Under the pieces are notes generated by a model, which ran no database searches, was not told the DNA's origin, and saw only the letters and a program-made list of their open reading frames with translations. From a bacterium (GTDB lineage Bacteria; Bacillota; Limnochordia; DTU080; RSA5), in the NCBI GenBank assembly GCA_002919195.1, contig PKEU01000170.1:1-32695 (forward strand): a stretch of DNA of 32,695 nucleotides. Direction: 5' to 3'. Position 1 is the stretch's first letter. The number at the start of each line of letters is the position of its first letter. The position numbers and the translations under genes were made by a program. This document shows, in pieces, positions 15,969 through 24,676 of the stretch.

Positions 15969-17465
15969 TCATCTGTCGGGTTCGAGTCCTTGGAAGTACC
16001 TGCGGACTGCCTCTCGATACGCGAGGGGGACCGTTTCCCGTTCGACCGCACGGGACTCCTCGCTCCCTGGAGAGGCGGGCGAGGAGGGGGAGAGCCCGAT
16101 GGGCGAGTCGTCCTGCTCACCGACGCTCGTGTGGACCTGGCCTACGTGGAGCGGCCCAGCCTGAAGCTCTCCAAAGAGCCGCTGTAGGATCCTCAAGCTT
16201 TGCGGCGGGCTTTGATACTCCCCATCCGTCCCCGTGCTCGTCCCGGTGTCGCCGACCCCGTGGGGAGAAGACGGACCTTGGGTGTCGGCTCCGTCCTGGA
16301 CGGAACCGCCGGAGGGCGAAGGTAAGCCCGGCTCGCTCTCCTCAGAGCCAAGGTCGCTGCCGGGTTGAGCTTCGGCGGCGGCTTCTTGGCCTTGCCGTCC
16401 CGGACGGGGCAGACCGGCGCTTTCGGAAGCCGCGGCCTCATCCGCTTGGGGACCTGCCTCTTGGCCGCCGGCGCCGCCTTGGTTGGTCACCCCTGGTCCT
16501 GCCATCCCCGTCTCTCCTGGGCGGCTGTCGAGTTCAGCGATCCGCCGGAGCACTTCGAGCAATTCGGGAGGGAGGTCGGATTCGCTGACCTCCCGGGGGC
16601 CGAAAGGCGATAGCTGCCCGCTGTCGACGTTGGCACCGGAAGAAGGCGCGCCTTCCTGAACACCGACGACCAGCAACCTTTCGGCCAAGTCCTGAATGCG
16701 GTCCAATCCGAGCTCATCCGCGGCCGGTTGGTCTTGTAGCTGCTCGCGGAGCGTCGATTGGGCGCGGCGCTCAAAATACCGGAGGAGGGCGACCGCTTCG
16801 TCTTTCGGCAGCGCGCGGTCTCGAAGCCCCGCCTGAAGTTGGGCAAGGTCCCGGTCGAGCCGTCGCATCTCCGGAGTACGGAGCCCGGCGATTTGTTGTC
16901 TCAAGGACGCGATCCGCTCCAGCATTTCCAGCTCTTCCTGGTCCATGACCCCTTGGGCCGCCGTCTGGGCGGGCCGGAGAAAAAGGCCCGAGGGTAATGG
17001 CGCCGTCCAAAGCGCCACCAAGGCGGAAGCTAAAGCCAACCAGGCAAAGGCCTGACGGGGTGCAGGAACTGGCACCGGCACCACTGCTCGCGGATCCAGA
17101 AAGCGCGCTTGTTGGTCCGCGTCTTGGAGCAGCCACGTCACGAGGGGAGAAGCGCGGTCCTCCCATTCGACGGCTGTGGCGAGCCGGTCTTTCAGATCCA
17201 GGCGCTGGTCGGCGAGCCTGGCCAGGAACAACCGGCCGGGTGGCGGCCGGTAGCCCAGGGCAAAGGTCAGCGCCGCGGCGGCAAGAAACACTGCGATCAC
17301 GACCACGAGGGACGGGCGATTCCAGCCCAGGCGGATCGCCGCATCGACGAGGGTCGTCACACATCCCCCTACAAAGACAGAGCGCAGCACAAGGCGGGCC
17401 AGTGTGACTCGCCGGTACCGCCGGCCGATTTCATCCAGTTTTCTCTCCAGCGTCTTGGAGATCAC
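15969..17465 (-). CDS. Membrane protein with central helical region and low-complexity tail (DUF4175-like)
   Basis: I do not recognise a precise family; position and layout resemble the DUF4175-type proteins found beside moxR. The 498-residue product has two N-terminal helices near residues 23-45 and 52-70, and a third near 140-158. A helical, probably coiled-coil region follows (about 175-275, rich in Glu, Arg, Leu and Gln). The next stretch (about 310-430) is low complexity, rich in Gly, Ser, Glu, Gln and Pro. The conserved-looking end is VPLAYREAVRRYFQGLEP. The GTG start at 17465 has AAGGGAGG (17478-17485) 12 bases upstream. It lies 30 bases before moxR. A role as membrane scaffold for the MoxR/vWA complex is inference. 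Confidence 0.75.
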   Translation of the reverse strand: MISKTLERKLDEIGRRYRRVTLARLVLRSVFVGGCVTTLVDAAIRLGWNRPSLVVVIAVFLAAAALTFALGYRPPPGRLFLARLADQRLDLKDRLATAVEWEDRASPLVTWLLQDADQQARFLDPRAVVPVPVPAPRQAFAWLALASALVALWTAPLPSGLFLRPAQTAAQGVMDQEELEMLERIASLRQQIAGLRTPEMRRLDRDLAQLQAGLRDRALPKDEAVALLRYFERRAQSTLREQLQDQPAADELGLDRIQDLAERLLVVGVQEGAPSSGANVDSGQLSPFGPREVSESDLPPELLEVLRRIAELDSRPGETGMAGPGVTNQGGAGGQEAGPQADEAAASESAGLPRPGRQGQEAAAEAQPGSDLGSEESEPGLPSPSGGSVQDGADTQGPSSPHGVGDTGTSTGTDGEYQSPPQSLRILQRLFGELQAGPLHVGQVHTSVGEQDDSPIGLSPSSPASPGSEESRAVERETVPLAYREAVRRYFQGLEPDR

Positions 17466-17498
17466 CGGGAAACGGCGCCTCCCTTCACGCCTCGGCTC

Positions 17499-18350
17499 TC
17501 ATCGCCATTCTTCGCCATCAGCCCTGTCACCCCTTGCCGGGGGAGGAGGCGAGCCTTTCCCGCGCTCGTTGGCTTGGGCGCGCAGCTCCCGTGTGAGCTG
17601 CGCGGTTGTCAGCGCGGCGAGCACGATCCCCACGGGGGCGTAGAGGATAACCCACAAAGGCCAGGAAATTCCGGGAACCGACTCGTCCATCATCGCCCGC
17701 ATCGGGGGATCGACGATGTACACCATCACTTTTAGAGGATTGAGGTAAAACGCCAATCCGTCAGTAGGCACATCGCCTTTCGAACCCGCGGCAAAGAGGA
17801 GGATGGCAAGGGCGAGCGCCAGGGCATCGACGGCGATCCGCCGGTTGGATCGCTCGTCAAATCGGCTGCCGATCCAGACCCCTACGATCCCGAGCAGCGT
17901 GAGGCTCGTCAGCGCCACCACGGTCCAGGCGCCCAGTGCGGCCGCCGGGACCGGCGACGCTCCATGAGCCATGGTAAAGATGGGGAGCGCGGTGAACGCC
18001 AGGAGGGCCAACACCTGCCACAACGCGACGAGCCGGCCCCCGAGCGCGGCCCAAGCAGGACTTGCTCCGTACGTGACCCAGTGAACGGGGCGAATCCGCT
18101 CGGCCTCTCCCCACGGCAGGCTGTCGGACGTGAGCACCAGCGTGATGTAGGCCAGCGTGGTCACTTCGACCAAGAGGATCCATTTTAGGGTGAAGGGGGG
18201 CTCGGCCGTAGCAAGGCGCGCTGCGGGAGGCCACGTCAAAAGGAGGGCTGCCACGAGCAGCGCGCTGTGCACCCCTGCCAACTTCCACAGGGCTCCATAG
18301 CGGCTTAACAGGCGGGTTTCAGCGATCGCGACGGCGAGGAGCTTCCTCAA
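17499..18350 (-). CDS. ABC-2-type permease-like membrane protein
   Basis: Six hydrophobic segments are visible, among them HSALLVAALLLTW, ILLVEVTTLAYITLVL, LALLAFTALPIFTM, ALTSLTLLGIVGVWIG, LALALAILLFAAG and LWVILYAPVGIVLAAL, with a basic, proline-rich C-terminal tail. The pattern resembles the permease half of ABC-2 exporters. No ABC ATPase gene is found in the operon or elsewhere in the window, which is unusual. The TTG start at 18350 was chosen because its TTGA overlaps the stop of the upstream gene and GGAG (18360-18363) is 9 bases away, giving MRKLLAVAIAETRLL. GTG 18365 would add five residues. Substrate and direction are unknown. Confidence 0.78.
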   Translation of the reverse strand: MRKLLAVAIAETRLLSRYGALWKLAGVHSALLVAALLLTWPPAARLATAEPPFTLKWILLVEVTTLAYITLVLTSDSLPWGEAERIRPVHWVTYGASPAWAALGGRLVALWQVLALLAFTALPIFTMAHGASPVPAAALGAWTVVALTSLTLLGIVGVWIGSRFDERSNRRIAVDALALALAILLFAAGSKGDVPTDGLAFYLNPLKVMVYIVDPPMRAMMDESVPGISWPLWVILYAPVGIVLAALTTAQLTRELRAQANERGKGSPPPPARGDRADGEEWR

Positions 18351-20311
18351 TCCCAACCGCTCCACCCCCCGGTGGACGCTTCATCAAAAGCCGGCATGAT
18401 CAGCACTCGCTTCTCTACCCTTTGGCCCGTAGGCCGGTGCCAGAGCGTGGCACGGGGCTCGATCAGGGCGACGATGAAGGGGCGATCGGCTTCAGCGGCG
18501 AGCCAGGATTCTCCAAGTCCGCGATCGGCGGCGAGGGCGAGGAGCCTTACGTCCACATCTTCGGGGCGGTGTTCGGGCCTTTGCCGCAGGAGCCCCGACT
18601 GCAAGGTCATGCCCATCCACCCCGCCGATGCCGCCCGGGCCGAGGGATCGGTCCAGCGCATGGTGGTGCGGGCGGGCACATGGCCCAGCGGCGCAAGGCG
18701 CGTCCGCTCGACATAATGGACATAACGCAGCTCGTAATCGGAGTTGTTGACGATCACGAGGGGACTCCTTTCGTCGACGCGCGGCCGGACGTGGATGTCG
18801 ATCTCTTCGATCGAGTCGTGATAGATGCGGATGGGCTGGGAAGGCATCACCTTTTCAAACCGGATTCCCGTAGGCGTCACCGTGGCGTGGATATCCCGGT
18901 CTGCTTGATAAAAGGCCGGGAAGGGGCGGGGCATCGGCCCCTCGATTTCCAGGTTCACCGGATAGTGGGCCATCGACACCGCGAGGGCATACGAGCGGTT
19001 GAGGACGATGCCTCGACCCACGCCCCTGGTGAGCTGTACGTGGGCGAAGCCCACCTGATCCCTCACCCCGGTAACCTGGGTGTAGTGCCAAGCGTACCAC
19101 GTAGCCCCCGCAATAAAGAGCACCAAGATAGGAAAGCGAGCCGGCCGCTGCAGCGTGAAAAACGCGATGGCTGTCATCGAAAGGGCGTACAGGATGGCGA
19201 GCACCGTCAGGAGCTGGTTGTTGCCGAAAGTCACCTCGATCTGATTGACGAGGTTCCAGATGTCGTCGTCCAGGATCTCCGGAACCTGCCCGCGCTGCCC
19301 TGTTCCCAGCGCGATTTGTGCTGCTAACACCCGGAGGCCTCTGGCCGTCCCGGTTTCGAGAACGGGCGCCGTGGGGTCGTAAGCGATGATCGTGGCCTGA
19401 CCCGCTCCCACGGGCTGGGTCAGCCAGAGCCGGACCGGCGTCGCCTCTCCATCATCGGACTCGGGGCCGGCGAGCTCCCAAAAGGGGATGCTGGCTGTGT
19501 CGATCCGCAGGATCTTGACGCGCCCCGTCGTCGCCGGCAGCCAGCCTAGCCACTCGAGAGGGATGGCGGGAGGGGAGGAACCGCCCGTGACGATCAAGTG
19601 GCCGCCAGCTTTGACGTAAGTAGCGATCGCCCGCAGCTGTTCGGGCGAGAGAGCTTCCAGGGGAAAGGTATCTCGGACGATCAACGCGGTTACGGACGAC
19701 AAAGCCAGGGGGTCGCTGGGAAGGTCCATCGGCCGGCGCAACTCAGCGACGACCACCTCGCCGGGCCCGTCCGGCCCTTCCGGGGACGATGCGCCCAAGA
19801 AGCCCCATCCTGTGGCCGAAGGATCGAGGACGACGACGATCGGGCCCGTCGCCGGCCCTTGGCGAAGCTCGCGCTGGAGCGTGGCGACAACCCTTCCTTC
19901 CCGGTCCTTAACCGTCGCCTGCAGCGGATAGGGGCTGCCCCGGAGCGGCAGCGTCAGCCAAACCCGAAGCGTCTCGTTGGGCGCGAGCGTGATCGGTTGA
20001 CTGAGCCGCACGTAGGTTTGCGGCCCGCTAAAGAGATCCGTCCGGGGCACCGCCACTTCCAAAGTGCCCTCAAAACTCCTCACATGCGTGAGGTCCACCG
20101 CGACGGGCGTCCACGCACCGTGACGAAACCGGCCGGCAAAACCCACGTGCAGCTCCGCGCGAAACCCCGGGCTCGGTTGAGACTGGGCCGACGCCGAGCA
20201 GGCGAGAAGGGCGATAAGGGCCCACGTCCACAAGGAGCGCGCCCAGCGACGGGCCGCGGACACCAAGGCTCTTCGATCCCACGAAACGAGCAAACTTCTC
20301 ACACTCCACAA
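18347..20311 (-). CDS. Exported/membrane protein of unknown function, first gene of the vWA operon
   Basis: The 654-residue product has a basic N-terminus, a hydrophobic signal segment (about residues 27-42) ending in ACSASAQS, and a beta-sandwich-like region (LHVGFAGRFRHGAWTPVAVDL). A Rossmann or glutamine-amidotransferase-like part follows (LSPEQLRAIATYVKAGGHLIVTGG), then two membrane helices (about 385-430, around LLTVLAILYALSMTAIAFF and FPILVLFIAGATWYAW) and an outward beta-rich C-terminal domain. LLAC at about 35-38 could also act as a poor lipobox. TTG 20311 lies 9 bases after AAAGG. The same general layout occurs in proteins near moxR operons, but I assign no function. It is divergent from speE, sharing a 133-base upstream region. 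Confidence 0.82.
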   Translation of the reverse strand: MWSVRSLLVSWDRRALVSAARRWARSLWTWALIALLACSASAQSQPSPGFRAELHVGFAGRFRHGAWTPVAVDLTHVRSFEGTLEVAVPRTDLFSGPQTYVRLSQPITLAPNETLRVWLTLPLRGSPYPLQATVKDREGRVVATLQRELRQGPATGPIVVVLDPSATGWGFLGASSPEGPDGPGEVVVAELRRPMDLPSDPLALSSVTALIVRDTFPLEALSPEQLRAIATYVKAGGHLIVTGGSSPPAIPLEWLGWLPATTGRVKILRIDTASIPFWELAGPESDDGEATPVRLWLTQPVGAGQATIIAYDPTAPVLETGTARGLRVLAAQIALGTGQRGQVPEILDDDIWNLVNQIEVTFGNNQLLTVLAILYALSMTAIAFFTLQRPARFPILVLFIAGATWYAWHYTQVTGVRDQVGFAHVQLTRGVGRGIVLNRSYALAVSMAHYPVNLEIEGPMPRPFPAFYQADRDIHATVTPTGIRFEKVMPSQPIRIYHDSIEEIDIHVRPRVDERSPLVIVNNSDYELRYVHYVERTRLAPLGHVPARTTMRWTDPSARAASAGWMGMTLQSGLLRQRPEHRPEDVDVRLLALAADRGLGESWLAAEADRPFIVALIEPRATLWHRPTGQRVEKRVLIMPAFDEASTGGWSGWD

Positions 20312-20324
20312 GTGAACCGGCCTT

Positions 20325-20333
20325 TGGTATACT
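20325..20333 (+). promoter_or_regulatory. Extended -10 promoter element upstream of speE
   Basis: TGGTATACT is an extended -10 element without a clear -35 box. It lies 111 bases before the speE start in the intergenic region shared with the divergent operon. Similar TGG-type extended elements precede other genes of the window (4333, 29072). Confidence 0.45.
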
Positions 20334-20403
20334 ACGTGTGAAAAACCGGGCGCCCCCCGCCATCATCGCGTTCAGTGGTCAAACGGGCGCCGGGTGTGGT
20401 TCC

Positions 20404-20419
20404 TGGCATCTATATGCCA
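20404..20419. repeat. Inverted repeat in the speE leader
   Basis: TGGCAT (20404-20409) and ATGCCA (20414-20419) form a perfect inverted repeat around CTAT, 25 bases before the speE start. It could be an operator or a small leader hairpin; nothing identifies its ligand. Confidence 0.4.
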
Positions 20420-20444
20420 CATAGGAAGTGGGTTTGGAAATCGT

Positions 20445-21290
20445 ATGGAACTTTGGTACACCGAGCGCCAAACCGACGGCGTCGCCCTGAGCTGCAAAGT
20501 GATCCAAACGCTTCACTCGGAACAGACTCCTTTTCAAAGGTTGGATGTCATCGAGACCGCATCGTACGGCCGCATGCTCGTCCTCGACGGGATGGTGCAG
20601 ACCACAGAGGTCGACGAGTTTGTGTACCACGAAATGATCGTGCACGTCGCGATGCAGACTCATCCTCAACCCCGGCGAGTGGCGGTGGTCGGCGGGGGCG
20701 ACGGCGGTGCAGTCAGAGAAGTCTTGAAGTACCGGTCGGTCGAGAGCGTCAAGCTGATTGAGATCGACGAGCGAGTCGTCGCGGCCAGCCGCAGGTTTTT
20801 TCCCCAGCTTAGCCAGGGCCTCGACGATCCTCGCGTCGAGTGCCTGTTTGCCGACGGCATCCGCCACATTCAAGAGAACAAGGGCGCCTACGACGTGATC
20901 ATCGTCGACTCCACAGAGCCCGTGGGCCCCGCGGTTGGACTTTTCAGTCGAAACTTCTATGTCTCCTGCTACGAATCCTTGACGGATCACGGAGTCCTCG
21001 TCGCGCAGACCGAATCTCCGTTTTTTAATCGCGACTTGATCGAAAAGGCGTTTGCGGCCATAAGCTCCGTTTTTCCCGTGAGCCGGTTGTACCTTGCGTC
21101 GATACCGACGTATCCCAGCGGCCTGTGGAGCTTTTCGCTCGGTTCGAAGAGGCGGGATCCTCTCGAGGTAACGCCCAACCTCGACGGCATCCCGACGCGG
21201 TATTATACTGAGGGAGTTCATCACGCTGCCTTTCAACTGCCCCGCTTCGTACAGGAGATCGTCGCCAAGGCCACGAAAGGGGGAGAGTGA
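20445..21290 (+). CDS. speE: Spermidine synthase (polyamine aminopropyltransferase)
   Basis: SpeE transfers an aminopropyl group from decarboxylated S-adenosylmethionine to putrescine. The 281-residue product begins MELWYTERQTDGVALSCK, the usual family start, so ATG 20445 was chosen over a longer frame from 20394. Its ribosome site is weak (GGAAA at about 20436-20440). Motifs: LVLDGMVQTTEVDEFVYHEM, the cofactor loop VVGGGDGGAVREVLKY, the acidic residue in KLIEIDERVV, the catalytic aspartate in IIVDSTEPVGPA, and the C-terminal YYTEGVHHAAFQLP. speB follows with a single base between stop and probable start, so putrescine production from agmatine and its use are encoded together, as in Bacillus. 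Confidence 0.96.
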   Translation: MELWYTERQTDGVALSCKVIQTLHSEQTPFQRLDVIETASYGRMLVLDGMVQTTEVDEFVYHEMIVHVAMQTHPQPRRVAVVGGGDGGAVREVLKYRSVESVKLIEIDERVVAASRRFFPQLSQGLDDPRVECLFADGIRHIQENKGAYDVIIVDSTEPVGPAVGLFSRNFYVSCYESLTDHGVLVAQTESPFFNRDLIEKAFAAISSVFPVSRLYLASIPTYPSGLWSFSLGSKRRDPLEVTPNLDGIPTRYYTEGVHHAAFQLPRFVQEIVAKATKGGE

Positions 21291-21291
21291 G

Positions 21292-22227
21292 ATAGCCGCC
21301 GACTTTTTAGCCCATCGGGGCGCCTGGCGGGGAAACGCGCCGCACTTTCTGGGGAGTCTCGCGGATCCCGACGAGGCTTCTCTCGTGTTGGTCGGCGCGC
21401 CCTTTGACGGGACGACCAGCTTTCTGCCGGGCACCCGAATGGCGCCCAACCGCATCCGGGAGGCTTCGGTCGGCCTTGAAACGTACAGTCCCTTCCTCGA
21501 CCGCTCCTTGGAGGAGATCCGCCTCGCCGATCTTGGCGATCTTGAACTCCCCTTTGGAAATGTTTCTGAGGCACTCGAGATGATTGAAGCCGCTTGCCGC
21601 AGCATTGTCGACAGGGGTACGAAATTGATCCTCCTCGGGGGCGAACACCTGGTGACCCTGCCGGCGGTGCGAGCCTGCCACAGCGGGTACCCGGACTTGG
21701 CGGTCGTGCAATTTGACGCCCACGCGGATCTCCGGGCCGATTACATGGGAGAACACGACTCCCACGCAACGGTCATGCGGCGCATCGGAGAAGTGGTGGG
21801 CAGCGACAGCATCTTTCAGCTCGGCATCCGGTCGGGAACCCGCGAGGAGTTTGCCTACGGCAGGGCTTTTTCCGGGATCTTTCAAGAAGATCTCGCCACC
21901 GGCGTCCGAAAAACCCGCGAGCTTTTGGGCGAGCGGCCAGTCTACGTCACCGTCGACATCGACGTCGTCGACCCTGGGTTCGCGCCCGGCACAGGGACGC
22001 CCGAGCCTGGGGGATGCAGGCCGCAGGAACTTTTCCAGGCGCTTTGGGCCTTGGAGGGGCTCAACATCGTCGGTTTTGATGTCGTCGAGGTGAACCCGCT
22101 CGTCGACTCAGGTGTCGTCACATCCATCCTGGCAGCAAAAATCGTCCGCGAGGCTGCGATCTTGATGGGGGCGAGCGACGAGGAGACGAGGGCGACCTTT
22201 GGGGGGGCAGAAACGTTTGGCAGGTGA
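21292..22227 (+). CDS. speB: Agmatinase
   Basis: SpeB is a binuclear manganese ureohydrolase that cleaves agmatine to putrescine and urea. All metal-site motifs are present: the histidine of LLGGEH (codon near 21646), QFDAHADLR, DSHATVMRR, and DIDVVDPGFAPGTGTPEPGG. FDVVEVNP and the C-terminal region are also typical. The start is a puzzle. The homologous N-terminus (AWRGNAPHFLGSL and onward) lies upstream of the first canonical start, GTG 21385, which would cut into the first beta strand. AAAGGGGGAG (21276-21285) instead points, with 6 bases of spacing, to ATA at 21292, giving 311 residues. The gene is directly downstream of speE and overlaps the next gene by about 11 bases. Confidence 0.93.
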   Translation: MAADFLAHRGAWRGNAPHFLGSLADPDEASLVLVGAPFDGTTSFLPGTRMAPNRIREASVGLETYSPFLDRSLEEIRLADLGDLELPFGNVSEALEMIEAACRSIVDRGTKLILLGGEHLVTLPAVRACHSGYPDLAVVQFDAHADLRADYMGEHDSHATVMRRIGEVVGSDSIFQLGIRSGTREEFAYGRAFSGIFQEDLATGVRKTRELLGERPVYVTVDIDVVDPGFAPGTGTPEPGGCRPQELFQALWALEGLNIVGFDVVEVNPLVDSGVVTSILAAKIVREAAILMGASDEETRATFGGAETFGR

Positions 22228-22960
22228 ATCGATCGCGCAGGGCGCCGATATCGTCAAACGGTCGTTTCGTAACGTATACGACTACCTGGGCATGACGATG
22301 GTGATGAGCGCCGCCTGGTTTCTCATCGGCTTTTTCCCCTCGGCGCTCACCTTTCTCGTCATGATTCAGGTGCCAGCGCTCAATTCGTTTTTGATCTTTG
22401 CCGTTGTGTCGAGCCTGCTTTTGGGACCGGTGACCGCGGCGACCTACAGTCTCGCCAGCGCGATGGTTCAAGGCGAATACGTCACGCTCCGCGACTACTG
22501 GGCGCGCTTTGTCAAGCATTACAAGCGCTCAGTGGGTTTGACGGCGGCAATGCTCGGAGTACTGGCGATCCTCGTCGTCGACCTTATTTTTTTTATGAAC
22601 AGCCAGGTCGCCTGGATGCAGTACCTGAGCGTCTTATGGGTCTACTTCCTAATCTTTTGGGCCTTGATGGCTCAATACGTCTACGTGGCACTGGTCCGGC
22701 AGGACCGCAAAGTATGGGAGGCCATGAAAGTGGCGGCCCTCCTGGCGCTCGACAATATCGTCGCTTCGCTGATGGTGGCCATCACAGGAGCGTTGGTGAT
22801 CGCGGTCTCCGTGTGGATGAGAGTTCCGCTTTTGCTCTTTCTTGCGGGGACCTTAGCGTTTTTGCATTGCACCGCGTTTGAGATCATCGTCGGCAAGTAT
22901 CGCGACAAGAGCGAGCCGGCCGGATCAGGTGAAGGCGAAAGGGAGAAAACAGATGGCTAA
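22217..22960 (+). CDS. YesL-like (DUF624) membrane protein
   Basis: The 247-residue product contains about five hydrophobic helices (around [66 protein letters not shown] and [13 protein letters not shown]) and the DUF624-like segments [18 protein letters not shown] and [14 protein letters not shown]624 proteins such as Bacillus YesL are integral membrane proteins of unknown function, often beside sugar-utilisation genes; here the neighbours are speB and pyrG. TTG 22217 was chosen because GGGGGGG (22202-22208) is 8 bases upstream; TTG 22199 is a longer alternative. The charged C-terminus overlaps the pyrG start by 8 bases, so the two are co-translated. Confidence 0.85.
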   Translation: MAGESIAQGADIVKRSFRNVYDYLGMTMVMSAAWFLIGFFPSALTFLVMIQVPALNSFLIFAVVSSLLLGPVTAATYSLASAMVQGEYVTLRDYWARFVKHYKRSVGLTAAMLGVLAILVVDLIFFMNSQVAWMQYLSVLWVYFLIFWALMAQYVYVALVRQDRKVWEAMKVAALLALDNIVASLMVAITGALVIAVSVWMRVPLLLFLAGTLAFLHCTAFEIIVGKYRDKSEPAGSGEGEREKTDG

Positions 22961-24581
22961 GTACGTGTTTGTCACCGGTGGCGTCGTTTCGGGTCTGGGA
23001 AAAGGGATTACGGCGGCGTCGCTGGGACGGTTGCTGAAAAGCCGAGGCATCAACGTCACCATCGCCAAGCTCGACCCCTACATCAATGTCGATCCAGGCA
23101 CCATGAGCCCACTCCAGCACGGCGAGGTGTTTGTCACCGAAGACGGCGCCGAAACCGATCTTGACCTAGGCCATTACGAACGTTTCATGGACGTCAACCT
23201 GACGAGGATGAGCAACGTCACGACGGGCCAGATCTACTGGTCGATCATCACCAAAGAGCGCCGGGGTGAGTTCCTGGGCGGAACGGTGCAGGTGATTCCC
23301 CACGTCACCAACGAGATCAAAGATCATATCAAGCGGATCGCCGAGACCTCGGGGGCTGAGGTAGTCATCGTCGAGATCGGCGGCACCGTGGGTGATATTG
23401 AAAGCCTGCCCTTCCTCGAGGCCATCCGCCAGATGAAAGGCGACGTGGGACGCGACTCGTGCCTGTACGTGCACGTGACTTTGGTCCCCTATGTGGGAGC
23501 CGCAAAGGAGCTCAAGACCAAGCCGACGCAGCACAGCGTCAAAGAGCTGCGCTCCATTGGAATCCAGCCCGACATCATCGTCTGTCGTTCGGAGCGACCG
23601 CTTTCTGAGGAGATCAAACGGAAGATCGCCCTGTTTTGCGACATCGATCCCGAAGCGGTGATTCCCAATTGCGACGCGGAGACAATCTACGAAGTGCCTC
23701 TTCTTTTTGAGAAGGAAGGGTTGGACGAGATCGTCATCCGCCGGCTGGGGCTCAATGCCGGTCAGAGGGATCTCATGGAGTGGCGTTCGATCGTCCAGCG
23801 GATCAAAAATCCGGCCCATACGGTCCGCGTTGGCATCGTCGGCAAGTACGTCTCACTGCCCGACGCGTATTTGAGCATCGCTGAGGCCCTTTGCCACGGC
23901 GGCATCGCCAACGACGCCCGGGTGGAGGTGGAATGGATCAGCGCAGAAGATGTGGAGGCGCATGGCGCCGCGCACTGCCTTGAGGGGTTAGAGGCGATTT
24001 TGGTGCCCGGCGGTTTTGGCGACCGTGGGGTGGAGGGCAAGATTGAAACTGCCCGCTACTGCCGAGAGAACGGAATTCCATATTTCGGCATTTGCCTCGG
24101 GATGCAGTGCGCGGTCATCGAGTTTGCCCGCAACGTCTGCGGTCTTGAAGGCGCCCACACTTCGGAAATCGACCCCGACACGCCTCACCCCGTGATCGAT
24201 CTCATGCCCGAGCAGCAAAATGTGAAAAATCTGGGCGGGACGATGCGCCTCGGCGCGTATCCATGCGTGCTTCAGGAGGGGACCAAAGCGCGCGAGCTGT
24301 ACGGCCAACCCGTGATCAAAGAGCGGCACCGGCACCGTTACGAGGTGAACAACGATTACCGCGACCTTCTCAGCCGGCACGGCATGATCTTTTCAGGCCT
24401 TTCGCCCGACGACCGCTTCGTCGAAATCCTCGAGCTCAAAGATCACCCGTGGTTTATCGCGTGCCAATTCCATCCGGAACTCAAGTCCCGCCCCAACCGC
24501 CCGCACCCCTTGTTTCAGGGGTTTGTCAAGGCCGCGTTGGCACATCAAAGCAGGGTGAAAAGGGGGCTCTACGCGCGGTAG
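22953..24581 (+). CDS. pyrG: CTP synthase
   Basis: PyrG makes CTP from UTP, ATP and glutamine. The 542-residue product has the family length and both domains. The N-terminal amidoligase domain begins [19 protein letters not shown] with the ATP loop, followed by [20 protein letters not shown] and [12 protein letters not shown]. The C-terminal class I glutaminase domain carries the nucleophile Cys381 in [10 protein letters not shown] and the His-Glu pair in [14 protein letters not shown] 22953 is 7 bases from AAAGGGAG (22938-22945) and overlaps the preceding membrane gene. There is no G-rich leader or attenuator directly before it, unlike Bacillus pyrG, because the gene is embedded in an operon. 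Confidence 0.98.
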   Translation: MAKYVFVTGGVVSGLGKGITAASLGRLLKSRGINVTIAKLDPYINVDPGTMSPLQHGEVFVTEDGAETDLDLGHYERFMDVNLTRMSNVTTGQIYWSIITKERRGEFLGGTVQVIPHVTNEIKDHIKRIAETSGAEVVIVEIGGTVGDIESLPFLEAIRQMKGDVGRDSCLYVHVTLVPYVGAAKELKTKPTQHSVKELRSIGIQPDIIVCRSERPLSEEIKRKIALFCDIDPEAVIPNCDAETIYEVPLLFEKEGLDEIVIRRLGLNAGQRDLMEWRSIVQRIKNPAHTVRVGIVGKYVSLPDAYLSIAEALCHGGIANDARVEVEWISAEDVEAHGAAHCLEGLEAILVPGGFGDRGVEGKIETARYCRENGIPYFGICLGMQCAVIEFARNVCGLEGAHTSEIDPDTPHPVIDLMPEQQNVKNLGGTMRLGAYPCVLQEGTKARELYGQPVIKERHRHRYEVNNDYRDLLSRHGMIFSGLSPDDRFVEILELKDHPWFIACQFHPELKSRPNRPHPLFQGFVKAALAHQSRVKRGLYAR

Positions 24582-24629
24582 CGAGCGGCCTGGACCGGGC
24601 CCTGGTGGTGGAATCGGGCCCAAAGCTCT

Positions 24630-24638
24630 GATATAATA
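24630..24638 (+). promoter_or_regulatory. Extended -10 promoter of the bifunctional nuclease gene
   Basis: TGATATAAT contains a perfect TATAAT with the upstream TG of an extended -10 element; no good -35 box is present. It lies 38 bases before the next start codon and after the pyrG stop. Confidence 0.6.
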
Positions 24639-24676
24639 GCCTAAGACCGAGACTATGACCCCGAGGGGTGAACCCA

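Noticed and set aside
20196-20205. Lipobox (LLAC) in the exported protein of the vWA operon
   Set aside because: The residue before Ala is Leu rather than a small or branched residue favoured at that position, and a normal signal-peptidase site (ASA) lies just after, so lipoprotein status is not supported.
24596-24622. Two GGGCCC blocks after pyrG as a terminator
   Set aside because: Self-complementary short blocks in GC-rich DNA with a 13-base gap and no T tract.
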